Below are positions 19,114 to 26,899 of a stretch of DNA of 64,000 nt, piece after piece; within the stretch, counting starts at the first letter, position 1, and each line of letters begins with the position of its first letter. Below the pieces are notes generated by a model, which did no database searches, was not told the DNA's origin, and saw only the letters and a program-made list of their open reading frames with translations. Origin of the DNA: Shewanella benthica (GTDB lineage: Bacteria > Pseudomonadota > Gammaproteobacteria > Enterobacterales > Shewanellaceae); assembly GCA_023284085.1 (NCBI GenBank), contig JAKVHY010000033.1, positions 1-64,000 on the forward strand. The letters are read 5' to 3'. The translations under genes were made by a program, and so were the position numbers.

Positions 19114-19812
19114 ATGAACATGACTCAAAAAATGGCGGCCGAATTTATCGGTACTCTTTGGCTGGTACTCGGTGGTTGTGGTAGCGCAGTTATAGCTGCT
19201 GGCTTCCCCGATGTTGGCATAGGACTACTAGGTGTCTCTTTCGCCTTCGGTCTCACAGTGCTAACCATGGCATTCGCCATAGGCCACATATCCGGTTGCC
19301 ATCTGAATCCTGCGGTTTCATTCGGTCTCTGGGCTGGCGGACGCTTCCCGGCAAAAGATTTAGCTCCCTACATTGTCGCCCAAGTTGCAGGTGGTATCGC
19401 TGGTGCGGGGATTTTATTCCTAATCGCATCTGGAAATGCCGACTTTAGCTTAGCCGATGGCTTCGCATCGAATGGCTACGGTGAGCACTCACCGGGTGGT
19501 TACACCATGACTTCAGCCTTAGTAACGGAAGTAGTCATGACCCTCTTCTTCCTATTGATTATCTTAGGAGCGACAGACGCCAGAGCCCCACAAGGCTTCG
19601 CACCCATAGCCATAGGGCTCGGGTTAACTCTCATCCACTTGATCAGTATTCCGGTCACAAACACCTCAGTGAACCCGGCCCGTAGTACAGGACCCGCGCT
19701 ATTTGTTGGTGATTGGGCGATATCTCAACTTTGGTTGTTCTGGGTTGCCCCTATCGCAGGCGCGATCATAGCAGGCTTTATCTATAAGTTTTTCAACGCA
19801 AAAGAAAACTAA
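19114..19812 (+). CDS. aqpZ: Aquaporin Z
   Basis: A 232-residue, six-helix water channel of the inner membrane. Both NPA motifs are present: HLNPAVSFG and NTSVNPARSTGPA, the latter with the selectivity-filter arginine. The N-terminus MTQKMAAEFIGTLWLVLGGCG matches AqpZ rather than glycerol facilitators. AAGGAAC precedes the ATG. It stands alone and is closed by a strong terminator. Upstream, 18985-19080 holds several short inverted and direct repeats (AGAGTAGAG/CTCTACTCT and TTGGCTAAA copies). Confidence 0.96.
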   Translation: MNMTQKMAAEFIGTLWLVLGGCGSAVIAAGFPDVGIGLLGVSFAFGLTVLTMAFAIGHISGCHLNPAVSFGLWAGGRFPAKDLAPYIVAQVAGGIAGAGILFLIASGNADFSLADGFASNGYGEHSPGGYTMTSALVTEVVMTLFFLLIILGATDARAPQGFAPIAIGLGLTLIHLISIPVTNTSVNPARSTGPALFVGDWAISQLWLFWVAPIAGAIIAGFIYKFFNAKEN

Positions 19813-19825
19813 CTTAGCCTAATGG

Positions 19826-19865
19826 GTGCGCCGTACTCGACTCCTTCGAGTCGGTGCACTTTTTC
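19826..19865 (+). terminator. Intrinsic terminator of aqpZ
   Basis: The stem pairs GTGC, CCG and ACTCGA with TCGAGT, CGG and GCAC around a 5-base loop, with small bulges. TTTTT follows at 19861. Confidence 0.85.
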
Positions 19866-19985
19866 CATTTACCATTCTTTTCTCCCACAGATAAAAATCT
19901 ACTCTATATCCTCCCTTCGAAATGATATGATCGCCCGATAAATGCGTGCTACCACGTTGCGTAAACCCAATAAATGAGAGATACC

Positions 19986-20357
19986 ATGAGCAAAAGTGCC
20001 AAAGATGCAAGCCAGATGACTCCAGAAGCTCGCTACGACTACTTTGTTGAGCAAGTAAAGTCTGAAAAGACACTATGGACCCTTCAAGATGATGACGGCT
20101 GCGTAATGCTAACGACAGAAGAGGAAGATTGTATTCCTATGTGGCCTAGCGAAGAGGCGGCTAAATCTTGGGCTGTCGATGATTGGGAAAGCTGTACTCC
20201 ACTCGCAATCCCGGTAGCTGAATGGTTGGAACGTTGGGTTCCGGGCATGCAGGATGATGATCTATTTGTTGCTGTATACCCAGTGCAAGATGATCTAGGT
20301 GTCGTTATTCCTCCCTATGAGTTAGAGCAGCGTCTAACGCCAAAGCAGAGTCACTAA
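19986..20357 (+). CDS. DUF2750 family protein
   Basis: A small acidic cytoplasmic protein of about 123 residues, rich in Trp and Asp. The blocks LWTLQDDDGCVML, IPMWPSEEAAKSWA and WLERWVPGMQDDDL are the pattern I associate with DUF2750. I chose the ATG at 19986 because GAGAG lies seven bases upstream; an earlier in-frame ATG at 19974 has no such site. No function is known. It may share a transcript with the small membrane protein 28 bases downstream. Confidence 0.82.
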   Translation: MSKSAKDASQMTPEARYDYFVEQVKSEKTLWTLQDDDGCVMLTTEEEDCIPMWPSEEAAKSWAVDDWESCTPLAIPVAEWLERWVPGMQDDDLFVAVYPVQDDLGVVIPPYELEQRLTPKQSH

Positions 20358-20385
20358 TTTAGACCTTGCTAACAGGAGAGCCAGC

Positions 20386-20913
20386 TTGAAAAATAACACC
20401 TCAGAACCTTCAATCGATAATGGCGACGACTTAGATGAAGCCACAAATCGTGAAATTGAAAACAATGAAGTTCTCCAAACACAGGCTAATTCAGCTGCTA
20501 TACCTGTAGTAAAGCAACCTCTGCCTAAAAGGCTTGCCGCCCTATGTACTTTCTTTGCCATTGCCTCAATTAGCGGTCTCATAGCAAAACAAGGCGAACT
20601 GTTTTGCATACTGACCATAATCATGGTGATTGCCATACTTGGGCGTCAGCGAACGGCTATGTTCTTCCTGCAAGGTTATACGGTACTCCAACTTGCTCTG
20701 GTCAGTATGCTGCCTGTCTACCTGTATGATCCAGAAAATTTACTTGTCGGAAATCCTTCGACATTTAAGCTTGGTGAACTACAAACAAAAATCCCCGACT
20801 TCGTCATCTTCGGCATCATAATAGTGCTTGCCATGCTTCAAGTCTGGATAGCCTTTACCCCTAAGGTAAAAGCCTATTTCAATACCAAGATAAACATGAA
20901 TATCATGAGTTAA
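20386..20913 (+). CDS. Hypothetical inner-membrane protein
   Basis: 175 residues starting at TTG, preceded by AGGAGAG. The first 45 residues are polar and acidic. Three or four membrane segments follow (about 50-63, 68-82, 88-110, 140-160). I recognise no family. It follows the DUF2750 gene closely and ends at a bidirectional terminator shared with erpA. Confidence 0.7.
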   Translation: MKNNTSEPSIDNGDDLDEATNREIENNEVLQTQANSAAIPVVKQPLPKRLAALCTFFAIASISGLIAKQGELFCILTIIMVIAILGRQRTAMFFLQGYTVLQLALVSMLPVYLYDPENLLVGNPSTFKLGELQTKIPDFVIFGIIIVLAMLQVWIAFTPKVKAYFNTKINMNIMS

Positions 20914-20954
20914 GGTTTTGAGTTGTAAGTTTTAAGTGTTAAAAAATCTCAAAC

Positions 20955-20988
20955 AAAAAAGCCAGTTGCATTGCAACTGGCTTTTTTT
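20955..20988. terminator. Bidirectional intrinsic terminator
   Basis: GCCAGTTGCA and TGCAACTGGC form the stem, flanked by A6 on the left and T7 on the right. It serves the plus-strand membrane gene and the minus-strand erpA. Confidence 0.92.
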
Positions 20989-21018
20989 AAATCATTTTCT
21001 ATCAGCATAGCTAAGTGC

Positions 21019-21390
21019 TTATACTGAGAAGCTAGCTCCACAACCGCAGGTTGTCGTCGCATTGGGGTTCTTCACGAAGAAACGTGAACCTTCAAGACCT
21101 GAGGTGTAATCGACTTCACCACCAACCAGATACTGCAAGCTCATAGGATCGACGACTAACTGGACTCCCTGCTTCTCGACGGTGAAATCACCTTCGTTAA
21201 CCTTCTCATCGAAGGTGAAGCCGTACTGAAAACCAGAACATCCGCCACCCGTGACGTAGACACGTAGCTTTAATGCATCATTTTCTTCTTCATCCAGAAG
21301 CGTTTTTACCTTTGAGGCAGCCGCATCGGTAAATCGGATAGGCAAAGCATCATCAGCTTCAGTCGCTTGTTCGGCAGTTTGTTCAGTCAT
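21019..21390 (-). CDS. erpA: Iron-sulfur cluster insertion protein ErpA
   Basis: A 123-residue A-type carrier that passes Fe-S clusters to apo-enzymes, including IspG/IspH of isoprenoid synthesis. The three ligand cysteines are Cys51 (GGGCSGF), Cys115 and Cys117 (TTCGCGASFSV). The N-terminal 15 residues are acidic and variable. In Shewanella it commonly neighbours hemL, as it nearly does here. Confidence 0.95.
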   Translation of the reverse strand: MTEQTAEQATEADDALPIRFTDAAASKVKTLLDEEENDALKLRVYVTGGGCSGFQYGFTFDEKVNEGDFTVEKQGVQLVVDPMSLQYLVGGEVDYTSGLEGSRFFVKNPNATTTCGCGASFSV

Positions 21391-21504
21391 GAGTACCTCT
21401 AGATCTAATTACTGTGCGGGATTATCTAATACCTGACCAATTTGTTCAAGTAATACCCCGCCGTATTTTTTACTGTTACTTGATAATAACACTGGCTCAG
21501 TCGA

Positions 21505-22266
21505 TCATTGAACTGGTTTCTCAATTTCGTCTGTCGCGGCCTTGTGAGTCCCGGGGAGCAGATCAAGGGCAGAAAACTCCATTTCAGCCTGGGAGCCTTT
21601 AGTCCAACGACTCGACGGGACTATGACTTTAGCTATGATTCTGGACAGTTTAAAGCTCTCCGGTAAAGTGACCTCAGTCTCCAACACCTGAAAATAGCGA
21701 AACCTAAAACTCAAACTCTTGTCACCTGTGAGTGTAGCCAGGCTAAGTTCGGCAACTTTTCCGTCCTGAACCCCCACAAATGAAAATTCGGCTCTGCCCT
21801 TCAGAGACTGCTTACGCTTCTGCAGCTGAGTTAGGATTAGCTTGAGTCGATACTGATTCGGCAACAGATTAGGGGTAAACTCTAATCCGTGGATGGCTAC
21901 GCCATCGGCAATACTCTCGGGTGCCATGATACTGCGATAGAATGCCAGCTCCCTAAGCAAGTCTTTCTCTTTACCATGTTGCTCTGCGAACAAGTCCTGC
22001 ATTTTAGCGTTAGTTTCTCTAGATAAAGCCAGTTCCAGATTCCTGGCTGCTAAAATTTGAGCCTGAATATTCAGCTGCTTAGTCAATTTACCTAACTGTT
22101 CTGTGTTAGTCTTTAACACGGGTCGGTTATGCTCAGACCATAAATTATAACTGAGTCCCCCCAAGACAAAGGCAACCAATACCAGTAGCAGTAAATAAAC
22201 ACTCGATGGTCGAATTTTTCGCTCTAACACTTGAATACGATCGAGCCAACGATGATAATTTGCCAT
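21505..22266 (-). CDS. Membrane-anchored hypothetical protein (DUF6776-like)
   Basis: 253 residues: a short cytoplasmic N-terminus, one membrane span (about residues 23-43), a heptad-rich coiled coil (about 52-110, with LGKLTKQLNIQAQILAARN) and a C-terminal beta-rich domain. This is the layout I recall for DUF6776, but I have not verified it. It is likely a bitopic periplasmic-facing protein; its partner is unknown. The gene is divergent from the ClC channel. Confidence 0.72.
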   Translation of the reverse strand: MANYHRWLDRIQVLERKIRPSSVYLLLLVLVAFVLGGLSYNLWSEHNRPVLKTNTEQLGKLTKQLNIQAQILAARNLELALSRETNAKMQDLFAEQHGKEKDLLRELAFYRSIMAPESIADGVAIHGLEFTPNLLPNQYRLKLILTQLQKRKQSLKGRAEFSFVGVQDGKVAELSLATLTGDKSLSFRFRYFQVLETEVTLPESFKLSRIIAKVIVPSSRWTKGSQAEMEFSALDLLPGTHKAATDEIEKPVQ

Positions 22267-22352
22267 TAACTAACAACCTCTTAATATAACTTGTGTGTAA
22301 ATAATCTCACCTCCAAAATGATGGCAGGCAATGGAAACCCAGGAAGGCTCCG

Positions 22353-24062
22353 GTGCAAAACAGAATAAAGAACACCTACACGCGATGCCAGATATACCTG
22401 AGAACAGATCTGCAAGACAAGCTGTCTCAGGCTAAGCTCAGTCTGCAACTGTGTATGTTAGCCCTGTTATTTGCCCTCATCGCCTCTGGTGTCATCATTC
22501 TATTTAGGCTGTTACTCCTCTGGCTGAACAATTATACCCAAACCAGCGAGCTCGAGTTTACTGAGATACTTGACGACTGGCGAGTGCTTTTACCCATATT
22601 AGGCGCACTTTTAATCTGGCTAGTGGCCCGAATGGGATCAAAACGCTATAAGCGCATGGGCATCGCCTATGTACTCCACAGAGTGAAGCTCCACTATGGC
22701 AAGGTCCCCCTGCAATCTGCTCCGGGTCAATTTTTTCAAGCGCTATTCGCTCTTGCCACTAACTTCTCCGTCGGCCGGGAAGGTCCTGCCATACATCTGG
22801 GGGCTGTCAGTGCCAGCGTCTTGGCAGAAAAGTTTAACCTGCCCGACAACAGTGTCCGCATCATGTGTTCAGGGGGGATTGCCGCAGGCATAGCTGCAAC
22901 CTTCAACGCGCCGCTGGCCGGTGTATTTTTCGTATTCGAGGTCATATTACGAGAATATAAGCTGCATTACTTCTTTCCAATCATGATATCGGCCATCTGC
23001 GGCGCGGTATCGAGCCAGCTGGTTTTCGGTAATATTCATGAATATGAACAAATTGGAGTCATTCGAATTCCACTGTCCCAATACCCTATCCTGGCCATCA
23101 CGGGAGTGCTCATAGGGTGTGTTGCCGCCCTGTTTAACTACTCACTGTTAAAAGTCACCGCCAAGGGACAAAACTGGCCCTTGATTTATCGTCTGCTCTT
23201 GGCGGGAATCGTCACCACTCTGGTCGGTGTATTCTTACCGGAAGCCTTAGGCAGTGGCGATCTTGCCATCGAACAGGCAATCAGTGAACACCCAGGTTTA
23301 CTCTTTCTCATTGCCCTGCTCATCGGTAAAATCATTGCCACCATAGCCGCTCTGGGCCTAGGTATTCCTGGTGGGATCATCGGCCCGCTATTTGGTATAG
23401 GTGCTTTGCTCGGCGCCATACTGGCGATAATAAGTGCCGCGGCTTTCCCTGCCATAGCGCCCTATATCGGCCTCTATACCATAATAGGCATGACAGCCAT
23501 GATGGGGGTCTGCCTCGGCGCTCCTCTGGCGGCACTCATTGCACTGCTCGAATTAACCAATAATGCCTCGATGATCTTGCCAGCCATGTTTGTCAGTATC
23601 CCGGCATTCCTGGTCGCTCACCAAGGATTTAATACTAAATCCCTGCTTCATAAGCAACTTGAGATCATGGGCCTCGATTACAAGGTATCACCAGTCAGGC
23701 AAGGGCTGATGAAAACCGGCGTTCGCGCCTTGATGGATAGACGCTTAGTTATCGTCAAAGATAACGAGGAGTTATTGCTAGAAGTATTAAAACGAGCAGA
23801 GGGACGCTCTGTGCTTGTGAGAAATAACTTAGGTGATATTCAGATGTTACAACTCGAACTGCAAGCTACTGATGACGTCAGCACATTGACCCGCCAGCCT
23901 ATGCAGGGGCTCCCGGATACAGCCACCCTCAATGAAGTCTACCAAATACTTTCCCGTGAACGCCGCGGTGAGGTCTATATCTACCAGGATAGCGAAGACA
24001 ATATCATCGGCGTGATAAGCTGGGCCGTGCTACAAAAAGAGATAAGTTCAGGGCAAGTATAA
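22353..24062 (+). CDS. ClC-family chloride channel/antiporter
   Basis: A 569-residue membrane protein with the ClC signatures GREGPAIHLG (holding the gating glutamate) near residue 145, GGIAAGIAATFNAPLAG and GIPGGIIGPLFGIG. About ten membrane segments end near residue 430. The C-terminal 130 residues are cytoplasmic and look like a CBS-pair domain. Start is GTG at 22353, six bases after AGGAAGG. Whether it is a channel or a Cl-/H+ exchanger cannot be settled here; the family is involved in acid and ion homeostasis. Confidence 0.92.
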   Translation: MQNRIKNTYTRCQIYLRTDLQDKLSQAKLSLQLCMLALLFALIASGVIILFRLLLLWLNNYTQTSELEFTEILDDWRVLLPILGALLIWLVARMGSKRYKRMGIAYVLHRVKLHYGKVPLQSAPGQFFQALFALATNFSVGREGPAIHLGAVSASVLAEKFNLPDNSVRIMCSGGIAAGIAATFNAPLAGVFFVFEVILREYKLHYFFPIMISAICGAVSSQLVFGNIHEYEQIGVIRIPLSQYPILAITGVLIGCVAALFNYSLLKVTAKGQNWPLIYRLLLAGIVTTLVGVFLPEALGSGDLAIEQAISEHPGLLFLIALLIGKIIATIAALGLGIPGGIIGPLFGIGALLGAILAIISAAAFPAIAPYIGLYTIIGMTAMMGVCLGAPLAALIALLELTNNASMILPAMFVSIPAFLVAHQGFNTKSLLHKQLEIMGLDYKVSPVRQGLMKTGVRALMDRRLVIVKDNEELLLEVLKRAEGRSVLVRNNLGDIQMLQLELQATDDVSTLTRQPMQGLPDTATLNEVYQILSRERRGEVYIYQDSEDNIIGVISWAVLQKEISSGQV

Positions 24063-24184
24063 TATCAATCAGTATAATCAGCATCTAGCCGCGACTACTC
24101 ACGCAAGCCAACAAGAGAAGCATCAGGAAAAGCTTTCAACCAGAGAGTTATTCATTCGTCTGAAAGGAAAAATTCCGCTTACCC

Positions 24185-24228
24185 GTTTAAACAGCTTATG
24201 AAGTTTAAACAGCTTATGAAGTTTAAAC
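24185..24228 (+). repeat. 18-bp tandem direct repeat
   Basis: GTTTAAACAGCTTATGAA occurs twice in tandem, followed by a third partial copy (GTTTAAAC). Each unit contains the palindrome GTTTAAAC. Confidence 0.9.
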
Positions 24229-24291
24229 ACGGCGATCCTAATAATCCTTAGATGACTCCTCAAACTTACCAGCAAACTATCTAGCCGATAT

Positions 24292-24319
24292 TTAACTGCC
24301 ATGGGGTTTCTGGTATAGT
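24292..24319 (+). promoter_or_regulatory. Candidate promoter upstream of hemL
   Basis: TTAACT and TATAGT are separated by 16 bases, with TGG directly before the -10 element (near-extended -10). It may originally have served the gene now deleted between it and hemL. Confidence 0.4.
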
Positions 24320-24512
24320 GCCACCCCAGCCTCCCTAGATGACTTTAGGGCCTTCGACTCGGTCTACACTTATCGAACCGCCCCTCAGGAACTGGAAACA
24401 AAGGCTGATAACTCAGTTTCAAGGATCTCACATTCTCTCGGTAAACCAGCCCAACAGACATTCGATGTTGCTTCCCACATGACTTTTTACGCATTAAGAC
24501 AGAAACGTACTT

Positions 24513-24659
24513 ATGCCAGACTATGTGATCAGTGACATTGAAAATGTCGGGCATAAGATCACAATAACCGATCGACTTGAAGGCAATTTAGACCGGGCTG
24601 ATATACTCTATCTGACACTCGGCGTTGATTCACAGCTGAGAAATATGAGTGTCCAGTAA
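24513..24659 (+). pseudogene. pyrB: Aspartate carbamoyltransferase relic with internal deletion
   Basis: A 48-codon frame begins MPDYVISDIENVGHKITITD and continues RLEGNLDRADILYLT. This matches what I know of the carbamoyl-aspartate domain of the roughly 340-residue PyrB class found in Shewanella, where RIQEERF should follow. Instead the frame jumps to LGVDSQLRNMSVQ and a stop. That looks like the very C-terminus of such a protein, where ALFALTLGV is typical. The join sits on a shared Leu-Thr. The N-terminal two-thirds are missing; an in-frame stop lies five codons before the ATG. As I recall, pyrB neighbours hemL in S. oneidensis, which supports the reading. Confidence 0.75.
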
Positions 24660-24715
24660 ATTGATATTCACGAAAAGCCGAATTTTAATCTGGCGACTGA
24701 CTTTAAGGATTGATA

Positions 24716-26002
24716 ATGACCCGCTCCGAAACGCTATTTGAACAGGCTAAAAAAACTATTCCCGGTGGCGTTAACTCGCCAGTACGCGCTTTCAATGGCG
24801 TAGGTGGCTCGCCACTCTTCATCGAGAAAGCCGATGGCGCCTATATCTATGATGCCGACGGTAAGGCATATATCGATTATGTCGGCTCTTGGGGCCCGAT
24901 GATCTTAGGTCATAACCACCCTAAGATCCGTCAAGCCGTTTTAGACGCGGTTGAAAATGGCCTATCTTTCGGTGCCCCGACTGAGCTTGAAGTCAAAATG
25001 GCGGAGAAGGTCATTGAGATGGTGCCTTCCATGGAACAAGTTCGTATGGTGAGTTCCGGTACCGAAGCCACCATGAGTGCGATTCGTTTGGCACGAGGCT
25101 TTACTAACCGTGACAAAATCTTGAAATTTGAAGGTTGTTACCACGGCCACGCCGACTGCTTGCTGGTTAAAGCCGGATCGGGTGCTCTGACTCTGGGTCA
25201 GCCAAGCTCACCAGGGGTCCCAGAAGATTTCGCTAAGCACACACTGACAGCTAGCTATAATGAGCTTGATTCAGTCAAGGAACTGTTCGAGCAATATCCA
25301 GAAGAGATCGCTTGTATCATACTCGAGCCTGTTGCCGGCAACATGAACTGTATCCCGCCAGTAGAGGGCTTCTTAGAAGGCCTGCGTACTATCTGTGATC
25401 AGTACGACGCCTTGCTTGTTATCGATGAGGTAATGACAGGTTTCCGTGTATCTAAGGGCGGCGCTCAAGGCCACTACGGCATTACACCTGACCTAACGAC
25501 TCTTGGTAAAGTGATCGGTGGCGGCATGCCTGTTGGCGCATTCGGCGGTCGTAAAGACGTGATGCAGTTTATCGCACCTACGGGTCCGGTATATCAGGCG
25601 GGCACACTATCGGGTAACCCCATTGCCATGTCGGCAGGTCTTGCTCAATTAGACGCACTCTGTGAAGACGGTGTCTACGAAGAGCTTGCCGCTAAAACTA
25701 AGCGCATCGCAGAGGGCTTTAAGGCTGCGGCGAACAAGCACGGCATCCCTATGTCCATCAACTATGTCGGTGGTATGTTCGGTTTATTCTTCACCGAAGA
25801 AGAGAAGGTCACAACATTCGCTCAAGTCACTAAATGTGATGCAGACAAGTTCCCTATCTTCTATCACGGCATGTTAGATGAAGGTGTTTACTTAGCACCA
25901 AGTGCTTATGAAGCAGGCTTCCTGTCGATGGCTCATAGCGAGAAAGAGATCGAAGCGACACTAGCAGCTGCCGATCGTGTCTTCGCTAAGATGGCTAAAT
26001 AA
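24716..26002 (+). CDS. hemL: Glutamate-1-semialdehyde 2,1-aminomutase
   Basis: A 428-residue PLP enzyme that converts glutamate-1-semialdehyde to 5-aminolevulinate, the second committed step of C5 haem synthesis. Signatures: PGGVNSPVRAFNGVGG at the N-terminus, VSSGTEATMSAIRLAR, VIDEVMTGFR and the PLP lysine in TTLGKVIGGGMPVGAFGG near residue 265. I use the ATG at 24716, placed seven bases after AAGGA and matching the E. coli start. A TTG six bases earlier would add two residues. A strong terminator follows. Confidence 0.97.
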   Translation: MTRSETLFEQAKKTIPGGVNSPVRAFNGVGGSPLFIEKADGAYIYDADGKAYIDYVGSWGPMILGHNHPKIRQAVLDAVENGLSFGAPTELEVKMAEKVIEMVPSMEQVRMVSSGTEATMSAIRLARGFTNRDKILKFEGCYHGHADCLLVKAGSGALTLGQPSSPGVPEDFAKHTLTASYNELDSVKELFEQYPEEIACIILEPVAGNMNCIPPVEGFLEGLRTICDQYDALLVIDEVMTGFRVSKGGAQGHYGITPDLTTLGKVIGGGMPVGAFGGRKDVMQFIAPTGPVYQAGTLSGNPIAMSAGLAQLDALCEDGVYEELAAKTKRIAEGFKAAANKHGIPMSINYVGGMFGLFFTEEEKVTTFAQVTKCDADKFPIFYHGMLDEGVYLAPSAYEAGFLSMAHSEKEIEATLAAADRVFAKMAK

Positions 26003-26038
26003 ATAAGTAAGTAATTTAGTTAACTAAGCTAGTACAGA

Positions 26039-26065
26039 AAAGGACGCTTCGAGCGTCCTTTTTTA
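26039..26065 (+). terminator. Intrinsic terminator of hemL
   Basis: AGGACGCT-TCG-AGCGTCCT forms an 8-bp stem with a tight loop, followed by TTTTTT. Confidence 0.93.
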
Positions 26066-26144
26066 TTGGGTCTGGCATTGTCGATAATAGCTAAGGGGGG
26101 ACTAAGGGAATACTAGGGGATTAGTGAATATCGAATAAATCAGG

Positions 26145-26345
26145 CTAGAAACCATCTCGGTTTCTCTTTGAACCCCAAGTCGAGCGCAGGATAAGCAGGG
26201 CGATAACGCCTTGAATAAGCAGTTGGCTATTATCCATGGCAATAGAAGGGTTGTTCACAATGCCTAAACTAACGAGCTGTTTAGCACAAATCACCAACCA
26301 AACTAAGGAGCCTAACAACAACACGGCTCGAAATATAAACTTCAT
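26145..26345 (-). CDS. Small hypothetical membrane protein
   Basis: About 66 residues from the ATG at 26345; GGGGTG lies just upstream. A GTG at 26351 would add two residues. Two hydrophobic stretches (about 4-24 and 43-55) are separated by a short polar loop, and the C-terminus is basic (WGSKRNRDGF). I recognise no family. It may be a genuine small inner-membrane protein, judging from its clean hydrophobic pattern and ribosome-binding site. Confidence 0.5.
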   Translation of the reverse strand: MKFIFRAVLLLGSLVWLVICAKQLVSLGIVNNPSIAMDNSQLLIQGVIALLILRSTWGSKRNRDGF

Positions 26346-26637
26346 ACGCACCCCAACAAAACACTTCAGATCTAAACTTTATCTGCATTCAGGAATTAGA
26401 GCCTAAAATGCTAGACCTAGTCGCTATAACGAGCACAATATACTGCTTACTTATTAAACAGTCAATTGTTTGACTCTGTCACAAAAATGACGAGCGTACT
26501 GATTTTTCAGTTAACTCCATTGGATATTAAATCCATAACTATAAGTCATTGCACCCAAGGCTTTTTCTTGGTTACAAATACGATCTAATGATAAAAATTT
26601 ATTTCACACATTTCTCAACTTACTCACCTTTCTCAAA

Positions 26638-26656
26638 TGTTCGTATCAAATGAACA
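26638..26656. promoter_or_regulatory. Palindrome TGTTC-N9-GAACA upstream of nhaD
   Basis: A perfect 5-bp inverted repeat, 19 bases across, about 245 bases before the nhaD start. Its size fits a dimeric regulator; the protein is unknown. Confidence 0.35.
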
Positions 26657-26672
26657 GGATTTAATAAATTAA

Positions 26673-26790
26673 AAACCAGGGTGAAATTTCGGCTTAACTA
26701 GCCCCGGTCAGGCTTTAATCCAGCAAACCAGATGATCTGCTGCACAAAAACACCGGAAAACAGACCCAGTTAACACTTGTGTTATTAACA
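26673..26790 (+). ncRNA. Candidate structured 5' leader of nhaD
   Basis: Several complementary blocks follow one another. ACC/GGG pairs with CCC/GGT (about 26679-26709) around a 20-base loop. CAGCA pairs with TGCTG further on. A later ACCGG can pair with CCGGT of the first stem, giving an alternative fold. The 14-base perfect palindrome TAACACTTGTGTTA closes the region (26771-26784). Mutually exclusive pairings upstream of a Na+/H+ antiporter would suit a cation-sensing leader such as the nhaA-I/II Li+/Na+ classes. I cannot match a consensus from memory. Confidence 0.35.
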
Positions 26791-26899
26791 TCTGTGTGGC
26801 CTAATCCGCCCGATCAACACACGAAGCTTAATTAAACCTTAATTCTGGATATTGCTTGCCCACACCAGGCAATAATAAATCTTCTGTAGGAACTGATGT

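Larger units (their letters stand above)
24063..24715. other. Intergenic region before hemL with repeats and a pyrB relic
   Basis: 653 bases without an intact gene. It holds an 18-bp direct repeat at 24185-24228, a promoter-like pair at 24292-24319, and an in-frame relic of aspartate carbamoyltransferase at 24513-24659. The stretch between the promoter and the relic shows nothing I can identify. Confidence 0.7.
26352..26899. other. Long leader region upstream of nhaD
   Basis: 548 bases with no gene that I can support. It contains the palindrome TGTTC-N9-GAACA (26638-26656), a candidate structured RNA (about 26673-26790) and AT-rich promoter-like sequence. The length is unusual for a single transporter gene. 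Confidence 0.6.
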
